Below are positions 17,678 to 26,692 of a stretch of DNA of 64,000 nt, one piece after another. Source of the stretch: Microbacterium yannicii (GTDB taxonomy: Bacteria > Actinomycetota > Actinomycetes > Actinomycetales > Microbacteriaceae); NCBI RefSeq assembly GCF_024055635.1, contig NZ_JAMXMB010000014.1:1-64000 (forward strand), in the 5' to 3' direction. Made by a program: the position numbers and the translations under genes. Position 1 is the stretch's first letter. Every line of letters starts with the position of its first letter. The notes under the pieces were generated by a model that searched no databases, had not been told where the DNA came from, and saw only the letters and a program-made list of their open reading frames with translations.

Positions 17678-20600
17678 ATGTCGCAGGCAGGGACGCCTCG
17701 TCCGAAGGACGCTCAGAAGCCCACGCGCAGGATGAGGATCGCGGTGGCGGCGGCGGTGACCGCCGCGGTGATCGTGGCCCCGCTCGCCGTGCCGACCATG
17801 GCGCAGGCGGCGGTGACCGACCCGGTCGTCGTGAACGTCACCGGCGCCGACGTCGCGGCGGCCGCACTGAACAAGAACGGTCTCACGTTCAAGGGCTTCG
17901 GTGTGCTGTCGGCCAACTCGACCAGCGCGCTCCTCCTCGACTACAAGTCGCAGCATCCCGACAAGTACTGGGAGCTGATCGAGACGCTCTTCGGGGGCGA
18001 CCACCCGATCATGAACACCGTCAAGATCGAGATGGGCAACGACCGCAACACCTCGACGGGCCCCAACGCGTCGACGATGCGCACGCGCGACGAATACCCC
18101 AACGTGCAGCGCGAGCCAGGCTTCCAGCTCGCCGCCGACGCGCAGCTCGTCGCACATGGCGACGTCCACCTGAGCCTCCTGCGGTGGAACCGCCCGGCGT
18201 GGGTGCAGAACGACGCCGACCAGTACATCTGGTTCAAGAACACCGTGCTGGCCGCCTACCGCGCCTACGGCGTCATGGTCGACTCGATCAACCCCGACAC
18301 GAACGAGACCAGCACCCCCAACATCCAGCTGTACAAGAACTTCTCCGCCTGGGTCGCGGCCGACACCGCGGGGTACCAGGGCGCCGACGCCTCCGACCCC
18401 AGCAACGGCTTCGCCTCGGAGGAGGAGAAGAACCTCTTCCACGCGATCGAGACCGTCGCCGCCGACACCGTCGGCACGCCGCCGGTGTCGTTCGGCAACG
18501 CGATGACCTCGGCCACCGACGCCTCGCTCCGCGACGCCGTCGACGTCGTGGGATTCCACTACTCCAGCGCCGATGACAGCGCCGGCAACATGAAGAAGAT
18601 CGCCGAGCAGCTCGACAAGGAGGTCTGGAACTCGGAGGGCCAGTCGACCTTCTCCAGCTCGGCCGACCGCCCCAACAACAACGTCAGCAACGAGCAGGGC
18701 GGCTTCGGCACCCAGTTCGGCGGCACCAACAGCGCGCTCGAGATGGGCAACTGGGTGACCACCGGGTTCGCCGCCTCGCGCCGGACGCTGAACATCTTCC
18801 AGCCCGCCATCGGATCCTTCTACGACGGGTTCCAGTACTCGTCGAAGGAGCTCGTCAACGCCCGCGACCCGTGGTCGGGCTGGATGTACTACGACGGCGG
18901 CCTCGCGGTCATCGAGCAGTTCACTCAGTTCGCGAAGCTCGGGTGGGAGAACGCCGACAACACGGCCGGCATCTGGCGGGCCATCCCGCAGGCCTCAAAG
19001 AGCGAGCTCGGCACCGGCAACCCGCCCAGCGGAGCGCGTGCAGGCGGGGCGTCGTACACGACGCTGGCGGCGCCCGACGCCTCGGACTTCTCGACGGTCA
19101 TCATCAACGACAGCACCTTCACGAAGACGTACCGCATCGTCGCGAAGGACCTGAACCTCGGCGCCGACCAGACGGCCGAGCTCTGGGAGACCCGGGCCGC
19201 CGACGCTGGGCAGGCGTACGACGCGAACTACCTCAAGCCGGTCGGCGAGCTCACGCCCGCCGCCGACGGCGCGTACACCGTCACGGTCAAGCCGTGGTCG
19301 GCGCTCACGGTCACGACGCTGGACCACGCGACCCCGGGCGCCGGCGGCGCCCTCACCGCCAAGGACGGCTACGGCAGCGCGCTGCCCACGTCGAAGGAGT
19401 ACACGGATGCCGACGGCGGCCGTGATGTGCTCGACACCGACGCGAGCGGCAACGTCAACGGCGTGATCGACGACGCGTTCATCTACGCCGACGACTTCGA
19501 CTACAGCGAAGAAGGCGCGATCAAGAGCTACGACCCGGAGAGCGGTCAGTTGATCGATTCCGGCCAGTCGTACCTCGACAGTCGCGGCGCCGCGGCGAGG
19601 CCCGCAGGAACGCCCGCGGTGCAGAACGAGGACATCGGCGCGACGCCCCGCTACACCAACGACACCAACGGCGCGTTCGAATCGGTCGCGACCGCCGACT
19701 CGGCGCACGACCGCGTGCTGCGTCAGCAGGTCGGCCCGGGCATGGCCGGCGGAGCATGGAACGCCGGTGACCCGAAGACCACGATCGGCGACGCGCGGTG
19801 GACGAACTACACGGTCTCGTCGGACGTGCTGTTCGAGGCGACCGGCTCGCAGTACGCGACCATCGGCGCGCGCGAGCAGGGCGGCACGGCCAATGGACAG
19901 AGCGTCTCCGTCGCGGAGCTGAAGATCGACCCGACCGGCGCCTGGACCTTCATGCGCTTCGGCGCGACGCTCTCGACGGGCACCGTGGCGAGCACGCCGG
20001 CCGCCGGCTTCAAGACCGGCGCGGGCGTGTGGAACAACATCGCGGTGAAGGTCGCCGGATCCGTGTACACCGCCTACGTCAACGGCGTGCAGGTGGCGAC
20101 GTACACGGATGCCGCGCCGCAGGCCGCCGGCCGTATCCAGCTCGGCTCGAGCTTCAACTTCGTGCAGTTCGACAACCTGAAGATCGAGACCGTGCCCGGC
20201 TACACGCCGTACTACGCGACGATCATCGACGGCATGCACCAGACCAGCTGGGAGGACCGATCCGTGCCCGTGCTGACCTTCGACGCGAGCTGGAGCCACG
20301 CGAACGGCCAGGGCATGTTCGAGTGGCAGCGCACCGCCTCGAAGAGCACGGCCAAGGGCGCGGCGATGACGTACGCGTTCACCGGCACCGGCCTCGACAT
20401 CATCGGCACGAACAGCGGCGCCACCACGCTCGACGTGAGCGTGGACGGCGTCCCGATCGTGGCGGCCGCACCGACCTTCGCCGCAGGCAGTGAGCGGACG
20501 ACGTTCATCCTGCGAGGGCTGAAGGATGCTGCGCACACCGTGGTCATCAAGACCGCGAACGACGCCTCGATCAACGTCGACGCGGTGGGCGTGATCACCG

Positions 20601-23131
20601 CCACCGCGGACTCCGCCGCGGTGGACACCACGGCGCTCGCCGCCGCGATCGACTCGGTGAAGGGTCTGGACGAGAGCGAGTACAGCGCCGAGACATGGGC
20701 GGTGTTCGCGGCGGCGCTCGCCGACGCGACCTCCGCGGTTGCCGACGCCGACGCCTACGGCCTCGACGCCGAGGGGGCCGCGGCGCTCGCCGCGCGGCTC
20801 ACGGTGGCGGCCGACGGCCTGACGCCCAAGGACGTCAGCGCCGATGTGATCAACCTCGGCGTGGTGTCGATCACCTCGACCGATCGCACGCTGCCGGCCA
20901 AGCTGACTCTCGCCGGTGTCGACGCCAAGGTCACCTGGAGCCTCGGCTCCGTCGCCGCCGCGAAGACCACGGCCGAGCTCGGCACGTTCGCTGCGACGGG
21001 TCGTTCGACCGAGAAGCTCTCGTCCGGCGTGTACCAGCGCTTCAGCGCCACGGTCCTCGTCGTCCCGGCCGACCTCGAGTACTTCATCGACTCCGGCTCG
21101 TCGGGTGCGCCGGAGGGATCGGCCTACGCCGCGGCCGCGGCATCCTTCCCAGAGCTGCGCAACGACACGAGCGACCAGAAGTGGGACGGGACGACGACCG
21201 GCGAGACGTGGGGCTACTCCACGGCGGCCACGACGCTGGCCGCCGGCAACCCCCAGGACTGGGGCTCGTCGTACGTCGGTGCCGACTTCAACAAGCCGAT
21301 CACGTATCACCTCACGCTGCCCGCGGGCTCGTACAACATCGTCGGCGTGCAGGCGCCGCGTGCGGGCCTCACGACCAACGTGTACTCCAAGGTGAAGGTG
21401 GCGGGCACCGAGACCACCAAGTCCGCCGTGTCGACGGGCGCGGCCACGCCGGTCGCGCAGACGCTCACGATCGATGCCGACGCCGTGGTGGATCTCGAGT
21501 TCGGCACGACGGGCACGAGCGGCTACAACGCCCGCCTGGCGCTGGTCTACGTGCAGAGTCTGCCGCGCGACCTCGGGGTGCAGCGTGCTCTGGGCGTCGA
21601 CGACGACCTGCCCGAGACGGTCGTCGTCGCGGGCACCGAGCGGGCCGTGGAGTGGGATGCCGCATCCGCCGCACAGCCGCGCACCGAGTACGCGAAGCTC
21701 ACGGTGACCGGTCGCCTGACCGACACCGACCAGGCTGTCGTCGCGGGCTTCGAGATCGTTCCGCCGGCGCTGGTGTACTACATCGACGCGGGAACGAGCG
21801 GTGCGGCATCGCCGCAGTATACGGCGGTCGCCGGCTCGGTGGCGCTGCGCAACGACAAGGTCGACCAGGTCTCGACGGCCGCCGACCAGTGGGGCTACGT
21901 CGCCGACGGCATGAAGACGAAGGGCACCACCGACATCAACGACAAGTACTCGACGGGTCTCTACCAGGACACCACGAAGCTCGTCTACCGGCTGCCGCTC
22001 GACGCGGGCACGTACACCCTCACCGGTGGATTCACCGAGTGGTGGGGCGTGAACCGCGCGATGTACCAGACGGTGTCGGTCGGGGGAACCGAGCTCGCCA
22101 AGGGCACGGTGCCGCTGTCGGGCTCGAACACGCCGATCGCCGCTCCGCTCACCTTCACGCTGACCGCCCCGGCCACCGTGGAGTACCTGGTGACCAACGA
22201 GGGTGCCGGCAGCGAGAAGCCGGTCATCTCGTGGCTCGCGGTCGCCGACCAGACGCTTCCGGGCGCCCCGCAGAACCCGACCGCGGCCCTGGCTGGCGAC
22301 ACCTCCATCAAGGTCTCGTGGGATGCCTCGGCCCTCACCGGACCGGGCTTCACCGGGTATCGCGTCTACGAGGCCGGCGCCACCGATCCGGTGTGCGAGA
22401 CGAGCGGCACGACCTGCACCGTCAAGGCGCTGGAGCTCGGCACGACCCACGCGTACGAGATCGCGGGAGTGAACGTCCTCGGCGAGGGCGAGCGCTCGGT
22501 GGCCACGGCATCCGTCACCCTTCCCGAGGTCGCGTCGAACGACGGTGCGAAGACGGCTCCGGCCAAGGGCGTGCTCTCGTCGAACGACGGCTGGGACACC
22601 GGCCTGAAGGACGGGACGTTCCAGGTCACGATGAACCTGTGGTGGGGTGAGAACGGCTCGCTGTTCAAGCTCTACCGCGATGGCGAGCTCGTGGCCAAGG
22701 TGCCGCTGACCATGATGTCGCCCGGCGCGCAGCGTGCCGTCGTCGACATCGAGGGCCTCCCGAACGGCACCTACGTCTTCACCGGCCAGCTGGTGAACTC
22801 GAAGGGCACCACCGCGACGCAGCCGCTCACCGTGAAGGTGACGGATGCCGCGCCGGCCAAGCCCGTGCTGTCGGCCGACAACAAGGACGGCGATGGGAAG
22901 TACACCGTCACCGCCGACCTGTGGTGGGGCACGAACGCCACGTCGTACCGGTTCCTCGAGAACGGCGTGGAGGTCGGGGCCGGTGCGCTGACCGCCGCTT
23001 CGCCCGGTGCGCAGCGCGCGACGCTGCCGGTCACCGGCAAGGCGAAGGGCACGTACACCTACACGGTGGAGTTCACCAACGCGGCGGGCACCACGGTGAG
23101 CGCCCCGCTCAAGGTGGCCGTGACGAAGTAG
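17678..23131 (+). CDS. Very large secreted GH59-like glycosidase with multiple accessory modules
   Basis: An 1817-residue exported enzyme. Residues 1-45 are a signal peptide ending TMAQAA. Residues about 50-400 resemble the GH59 galactocerebrosidase barrel (FKGFGVLSANSTSALLLDY, TVKIEMGND, SLLRWNRPAW); E210 (NPDTNETS) is the likely acid/base and E320 (VWNSEGQST) the nucleophile. A beta-sandwich follows, then a lectin-like domain (605-839), a carbohydrate-binding-like module (846-975), a helical FIVAR-like stretch (982-1047), two copies of an Ig-like (Big_4-type) plus sugar-binding-like pair (1057-1294, 1298-1520), an FN3 domain (1526-1617) and two related 95-residue C-terminal modules. No sortase signal is seen. 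ATG 17678 follows CGGAGA. Probable role: release of galactose from beta-galactans or galactolipids. Confidence 0.82.
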   Translation: MSQAGTPRPKDAQKPTRRMRIAVAAAVTAAVIVAPLAVPTMAQAAVTDPVVVNVTGADVAAAALNKNGLTFKGFGVLSANSTSALLLDYKSQHPDKYWELIETLFGGDHPIMNTVKIEMGNDRNTSTGPNASTMRTRDEYPNVQREPGFQLAADAQLVAHGDVHLSLLRWNRPAWVQNDADQYIWFKNTVLAAYRAYGVMVDSINPDTNETSTPNIQLYKNFSAWVAADTAGYQGADASDPSNGFASEEEKNLFHAIETVAADTVGTPPVSFGNAMTSATDASLRDAVDVVGFHYSSADDSAGNMKKIAEQLDKEVWNSEGQSTFSSSADRPNNNVSNEQGGFGTQFGGTNSALEMGNWVTTGFAASRRTLNIFQPAIGSFYDGFQYSSKELVNARDPWSGWMYYDGGLAVIEQFTQFAKLGWENADNTAGIWRAIPQASKSELGTGNPPSGARAGGASYTTLAAPDASDFSTVIINDSTFTKTYRIVAKDLNLGADQTAELWETRAADAGQAYDANYLKPVGELTPAADGAYTVTVKPWSALTVTTLDHATPGAGGALTAKDGYGSALPTSKEYTDADGGRDVLDTDASGNVNGVIDDAFIYADDFDYSEEGAIKSYDPESGQLIDSGQSYLDSRGAAARPAGTPAVQNEDIGATPRYTNDTNGAFESVATADSAHDRVLRQQVGPGMAGGAWNAGDPKTTIGDARWTNYTVSSDVLFEATGSQYATIGAREQGGTANGQSVSVAELKIDPTGAWTFMRFGATLSTGTVASTPAAGFKTGAGVWNNIAVKVAGSVYTAYVNGVQVATYTDAAPQAAGRIQLGSSFNFVQFDNLKIETVPGYTPYYATIIDGMHQTSWEDRSVPVLTFDASWSHANGQGMFEWQRTASKSTAKGAAMTYAFTGTGLDIIGTNSGATTLDVSVDGVPIVAAAPTFAAGSERTTFILRGLKDAAHTVVIKTANDASINVDAVGVITATADSAAVDTTALAAAIDSVKGLDESEYSAETWAVFAAALADATSAVADADAYGLDAEGAAALAARLTVAADGLTPKDVSADVINLGVVSITSTDRTLPAKLTLAGVDAKVTWSLGSVAAAKTTAELGTFAATGRSTEKLSSGVYQRFSATVLVVPADLEYFIDSGSSGAPEGSAYAAAAASFPELRNDTSDQKWDGTTTGETWGYSTAATTLAAGNPQDWGSSYVGADFNKPITYHLTLPAGSYNIVGVQAPRAGLTTNVYSKVKVAGTETTKSAVSTGAATPVAQTLTIDADAVVDLEFGTTGTSGYNARLALVYVQSLPRDLGVQRALGVDDDLPETVVVAGTERAVEWDAASAAQPRTEYAKLTVTGRLTDTDQAVVAGFEIVPPALVYYIDAGTSGAASPQYTAVAGSVALRNDKVDQVSTAADQWGYVADGMKTKGTTDINDKYSTGLYQDTTKLVYRLPLDAGTYTLTGGFTEWWGVNRAMYQTVSVGGTELAKGTVPLSGSNTPIAAPLTFTLTAPATVEYLVTNEGAGSEKPVISWLAVADQTLPGAPQNPTAALAGDTSIKVSWDASALTGPGFTGYRVYEAGATDPVCETSGTTCTVKALELGTTHAYEIAGVNVLGEGERSVATASVTLPEVASNDGAKTAPAKGVLSSNDGWDTGLKDGTFQVTMNLWWGENGSLFKLYRDGELVAKVPLTMMSPGAQRAVVDIEGLPNGTYVFTGQLVNSKGTTATQPLTVKVTDAAPAKPVLSADNKDGDGKYTVTADLWWGTNATSYRFLENGVEVGAGALTAASPGAQRATLPVTGKAKGTYTYTVEFTNAAGTTVSAPLKVAVTK

Positions 23132-23140
23132 CCCAGAGCG

Positions 23141-23186
23141 ACGGAACGCGCCCCGGGGCCCTGCGGAGGCTCGGGGCGCGTTCCGT
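23141..23186 (+). terminator. Terminator hairpin after the GH59-like gene
   Basis: ACGGAACGCGCCCC (23141-23154) and its exact complement GGGGCGCGTTCCGT (23173-23186) form a 14-bp stem with an 18-base loop, nine bases after the stop codon. Its 3' arm merges into the 92-bp palindromic repeat that follows. Confidence 0.8.
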
Positions 23187-23270
23187 CTCGCTCGTTCCTC
23201 GCTCGCTCAACGACCGGGACCTTGACTTCCGGTCGTTGAGCGAGGGAGCGCCAGCGACCGAGACGAAACG
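23179..23270. repeat. 92-bp palindromic repeat, copy 1
   Basis: The element starts CGTTCCGTCTCGCTCG and ends CGAGACGAAACG. Its core arms CTCGCTCAACGACCGG and CCGGTCGTTGAGCGAG pair perfectly over 16 bp. The same element recurs at 26278-26369 and 26512-26603, and as half copies nearby. Like those, it lies between convergent genes. Confidence 0.9.
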
Positions 23271-23329
23271 CCTCCGGCCGGCGAGCAACGCCGGGTGCGA
23301 GGCGATCCGACGGGCGGTGCGCGGGGGGA

Positions 23330-24742
23330 TCAGCCTGCGACAGCGTCGAGCACGTCGCCGAGGATGCGCGCCGCCTCGGGGAATCGTCCCGGATCGTCGC
23401 TCGAGTAGTTCAGGCGCACATACGGTCCCGACGGCTCGGCGGGGAACCACTCGTCTCCCGCGGCGATGATGAGCCCCCGCGCTTCGGCCTCGCGCACGAC
23501 GAGCGCGGCATCCGTGCCATCCGGCAGTCGCGCCCAGAGGTTGAGGCCGCCCTTCGGCGTCGTCTCGATATGCGCTGTCGGGGCGTGCTCGCGCACGCTG
23601 TCGCGCAGCAGGTCGCGCCGCGCCCTCAGCTGAGGACGCAGGCTCTTCAGGTGGGTGCGCCACGCGGGTTGCGTGACGACGTCGAGCGCTGCGGCCTGCA
23701 GCAGTCCGCTGACGTACATCGATTCGGCTGCGCGATCGGTGAGGATGCGCTCGCGCGCCGGCCCACGGGCGATGACGGATGCCACGCGCAGCGCCGGCGA
23801 CACGCTCTTGGTGAGCGAGCGCAGGTAGATGACGTGGCCGTCGTCGTCGTGTGCGGCGATGGGGCGGGGATCGGCGTCGATCGCGAGATCATGCGCCCAG
23901 TCGTCCTCCACGAGGAACGCGCCTCGCCGGCGGACGACCTCGAGGACGGCGTCCGCGACCTCAGCTGTCCACTGACCGCCCATCGGATTGGCGAACGTCG
24001 GCTGCGCGTAGAACGCGCGGGCTCCGGTGCGCTCCAGCGCCCGGTCGACCTCGTCGGGATCGGGACCGTCGGGGCCGGAGGGAACGGGGACCAGGATGAC
24101 GCCGGCCTGCTCCGCCGCGAGCATGGCGCCCCAGTAGGTGGGCGACTCGATGAGGAGCGGCTGCCCGGGCCCGACGACCGCGCGGAAGATGGACGACAGG
24201 CCGCTCTGGCTGCCCGAGATCACCAGCACGTCCCGTGCCGCGGGCGGGGTGACGCCCGAGGGAGCACTGGCAGCCAGCTCGTGAGCGAACCACTCCTGCA
24301 GCTCGGGCATGCCGGTCACCGGGGAACGGGTGATCGCGGCGCTGGAGCGCGCCGCGCGGGAGATCGCGGCGCGCACCGCACGCTCCGGCAGGAGATCGGA
24401 TGCCGGATACCCGGAGTGCAGTCCGATGGCGTCGGGCGCGACGGACCGCTGGGTCGAGGACAGCGCCGACAGTCGTGCCGGGGGCGCGCCCAGCGCCCCG
24501 GCCTGCCAGCCGTAGTCGGCCGGCCTCGTCGCGCGCACGGCTCGCACGAACGTGCCGATGCCGGGCCGGCTCTCGACGAGCCCGGCGTCGATGAGCGTCC
24601 GCATGGCCTTCTGCACGGTCACCGGACTCGCCGAGTGCTCGGCGACCAGCGCGCGGTTGGACGGGAGACGCGCGCCGGGCGGCGCGGTGGCGATCCAGGC
24701 GCGGATGCCGACCGCGATGCGCGTAGTGCTATCCTGACTCAT
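23330..24742 (-). CDS. MocR family regulator (GntR helix-turn-helix fused to aminotransferase-like domain)
   Basis: A 470-residue regulator. Residues about 5-75 are a GntR winged helix (LPSNRALVAEHSASPVTVQKAMRTL, LVESRPGIGTFV). The rest is a fold-type I aminotransferase domain, with the PLP lysine in YLRSLTKSVSPALRVA and the usual GSQSGLSSIFR and YAQPTFANPMGG segments. MocR proteins use PLP or a PLP adduct as signal and often control a divergent neighbour. Here the ATG at 24742 overlaps by two bases the ATG of the divergent EamA transporter, so the two genes almost certainly share regulation. The effector and the exported compound are unknown; an amino acid or amine is likely. Confidence 0.92.
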   Translation of the reverse strand: MSQDSTTRIAVGIRAWIATAPPGARLPSNRALVAEHSASPVTVQKAMRTLIDAGLVESRPGIGTFVRAVRATRPADYGWQAGALGAPPARLSALSSTQRSVAPDAIGLHSGYPASDLLPERAVRAAISRAARSSAAITRSPVTGMPELQEWFAHELAASAPSGVTPPAARDVLVISGSQSGLSSIFRAVVGPGQPLLIESPTYWGAMLAAEQAGVILVPVPSGPDGPDPDEVDRALERTGARAFYAQPTFANPMGGQWTAEVADAVLEVVRRRGAFLVEDDWAHDLAIDADPRPIAAHDDDGHVIYLRSLTKSVSPALRVASVIARGPARERILTDRAAESMYVSGLLQAAALDVVTQPAWRTHLKSLRPQLRARRDLLRDSVREHAPTAHIETTPKGGLNLWARLPDGTDAALVVREAEARGLIIAAGDEWFPAEPSGPYVRLNYSSDDPGRFPEAARILGDVLDAVAG

Positions 24743-24764
24743 GACACAAGATAGTAGCGCTACT
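24730..24764. promoter_or_regulatory. Mirror-image leaderless promoters and a 12-bp palindrome between divergent starts
   Basis: On the plus strand TATCCT lies five bases before the EamA ATG; on the minus strand TATCTT lies five bases before the MocR ATG. The two start codons overlap by two bases. With -10 boxes this close, both mRNAs would begin at or near the start codon. AGTAGCGCTACT (24753-24764) is a perfect palindrome covering the MocR -10 region and is a candidate operator. Confidence 0.6.
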
Positions 24765-25664
24765 CTGTCCGTTGCGCCGGTGCTACACCGGTTCGCGGGT
24801 TTGGGATGGGGACTCGTCGGCATTGTCGCGTTCTCATTCACGCTGCCGTTCACCCGCGTCGCAGTCGGCGGACTGTCGCCGCTGTTCATCGGAGCCGGCC
24901 GCGCCGTGGTCGCCGCCGCGCTGGCGGCCGTCGCGCTCTCGCTCACCCGTCAGCACTGGCCCGACGCCGTGCAGTGGGCGCGCGTGGCCGTCGTGGCAGC
25001 CGGGGTCGTCGTGGGCTTCCCGCTCCTCACCTCGTACGCTCTGCTGTCGGTGCCGGCGAACCATGCCGTCGTCGTCATCGGCCTCCTTCCCGCCGCGACC
25101 GCGGTCATGGCGGTGCTCCGTGGCAAGGAGCGCCCGGCCGTGTCGTTCTGGGTGTTCGCGAGCCTCGGCGCCGTCGCGGCGATGGCCTTCGCCTCGCTGC
25201 AGAACGGGGGTCTCGGACAGCTGCACCAGGCCGATCTCCTGCTGTTCTTCGCGGTGCTGCTCTGCGCCATGGGATACGCGGAGGGCGGGCTGCTCGCCCG
25301 CGAGCTCGGCGCGTGGCAGACGGTGTCGTGGGCGCTCGTGCTGGCCGCGCCGCTCATGACGGTCGCGACGATCGTCGCCGTCGTCCAGCAGCCGCCCGCT
25401 GCCGGGCCGGTCGAGTGGGCGGCGTTCGCCTACCTCGCGGCGGTCAGCATGTTCCTGGGCTTCTTCGCCTGGTACCGCGGGCTTGCGATCGGCCCGATCG
25501 CCCAGGTCAGCCAGGTGCAGCTCATCCAGCCCGTGCTCGGCATCCTGTGGTCCGCCCTCTTCCTGCACGAGCGCATCGGGCTGCCCACGCTGCTCGGCGG
25601 GCTTGCCGTCATCGCCTGCGCCGGTCTCGCCGTCCGCACCCGACTCATCCGAAAGGAACGCTGA
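24741..25664 (+). CDS. EamA/DMT family transporter
   Basis: A 307-residue membrane protein with ten hydrophobic segments in two homologous halves, the layout of drug/metabolite transporters (EamA; RhaT/YdcZ relatives). Such proteins usually export amino acids or related metabolites. The start ATG has no ribosome binding site and lies five bases after TATCCT, consistent with a leaderless mRNA. It is divergent from a MocR regulator, and its stop overlaps the next gene by one base (TGATG), so the PaiB-like protein is co-expressed. Confidence 0.9.
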   Translation: MTQDSSATLSVAPVLHRFAGLGWGLVGIVAFSFTLPFTRVAVGGLSPLFIGAGRAVVAAALAAVALSLTRQHWPDAVQWARVAVVAAGVVVGFPLLTSYALLSVPANHAVVVIGLLPAATAVMAVLRGKERPAVSFWVFASLGAVAAMAFASLQNGGLGQLHQADLLLFFAVLLCAMGYAEGGLLARELGAWQTVSWALVLAAPLMTVATIVAVVQQPPAAGPVEWAAFAYLAAVSMFLGFFAWYRGLAIGPIAQVSQVQLIQPVLGILWSALFLHERIGLPTLLGGLAVIACAGLAVRTRLIRKER

Positions 25665-26269
25665 TGCGACACACGCCGCGCTATCTCATGACCGACCCCG
25701 AGCAGGTCAAGGAGCTGATCCGCCGTCACCCGTGGGCGACGTTCGTCTCGCACACGGCAGACGGGCTGGTCGCCTCGCACTACCCGGTGCTCCTCGACGA
25801 GGAGGCCGAGGACATCGTCCTGCTCAGCCATTTCGGCCGGCCCGACGACGAGCTGCACGAGCTCGGCAGCCACGAGATGCTCGTGATCGTGCAGGGGCCG
25901 CACGACTACGTCTCGCCGAGCTGGTACGCCCCCGGCGACCTCGTCCCGACCTGGAATCACATCACGGCGCACCTGTACGGCACGCCGGAGATCCTCACCG
26001 AGGAGGCCAACTACGCCATGCTCTCGCGCCTGACGGACCACTTCGAGGCGGGGCATCCGCACGCGCGCAGCCTCGGCGAGGACGAGGCCGGCACGCGCCG
26101 CATCGCGAAGGGCACCGTCGGCCTGCGCCTGCGCGTCACGCGGTTCGACGCCCGCGCCAAGCTCAGCCAGAACAAGTCCGCGGAGGTGCGTGAGAACATC
26201 ACGGACCACCTCGCCGGTCGAAACCCCGCGCTCGCGCAGGCGATGCGGGACGTCTCGCCCGTGCAGTGA
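25664..26269 (+). CDS. PaiB-like FMN-binding protein
   Basis: A 201-residue protein of the FMN-binding split-barrel PaiB family: HPWATFVS near the N-terminus, VLLSHFGRPDDEL, and the family block SPSWYAPGDLVPTWNHITAHLYG. In Bacillus PaiB acts with PaiA in negative control of sporulation and protease genes; most homologues in other bacteria are of unknown function and may be flavin- or haem-dependent enzymes. It is translationally coupled to the EamA transporter by a one-base overlap and has GAAAGGA upstream. Its link to the MocR-controlled process suggests a small-molecule modifying role rather than general regulation. Confidence 0.88.
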   Translation: MRHTPRYLMTDPEQVKELIRRHPWATFVSHTADGLVASHYPVLLDEEAEDIVLLSHFGRPDDELHELGSHEMLVIVQGPHDYVSPSWYAPGDLVPTWNHITAHLYGTPEILTEEANYAMLSRLTDHFEAGHPHARSLGEDEAGTRRIAKGTVGLRLRVTRFDARAKLSQNKSAEVRENITDHLAGRNPALAQAMRDVSPVQ

Positions 26270-26277
26270 TCGCGGCG

Positions 26278-26680
26278 CGTTTCGTCTCGCTCGTTCCTCG
26301 CTCGCTCAACGACCGGGACCTTGACCTCCGGTCGATGAGCGAGGGAGCGCCAGCGACCGAGACGAAACGGCTCGGGACTGCGAGCAGCGCCGGGTGCGGC
26401 GCGTTTCGTCTCGCTCGTTCCTCGCTCGCTCAACGACCGGGACCTTGGCCGGGGCGCGTTTCGTCTCGCTCGTTCCTCGCTCGCTCAACGACCGGGACCT
26501 TGGCCGCGGCGCGTTTCGTCTCGCTCGTTCCTCGCTCGCTCAACGACCGGGACCTTGACCTCCGGTCGTTGAGCGAGGGAGCGCCAGCGACCGAGACGAA
26601 ACGGCTCGGGACTGCGAGCAGCGCCGGGCGCGGCGGGTATCGTCGCGCTCGTTCCTCGCTCGCTCCACGACCGGGACCGT
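26278..26680. repeat. Block of 92-bp palindromic repeats and half copies
   Basis: Full copies lie at 26278-26369 and 26512-26603. Half copies (left arm only) lie at 26402-26448 and 26457-26503, 55 bp apart, and a decayed one at 26636-26680. The two full copies are each followed by the same spacer (GCTCGGGACTGCGAGCAGCG). The array fills the 423-base gap between two convergent genes, and the same element occurs at 23179-23270. No coding sequence is present. Confidence 0.92.
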
Positions 26681-26692
26681 GCGGCAGGCCCC

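Noticed and set aside
18995-22450. 1151-codon open frame opposite the GH59-like gene
   Set aside because: Composition is typical of antisense frames in high-GC DNA and no domain is recognisable; the plus-strand frame carries the catalytic motifs.
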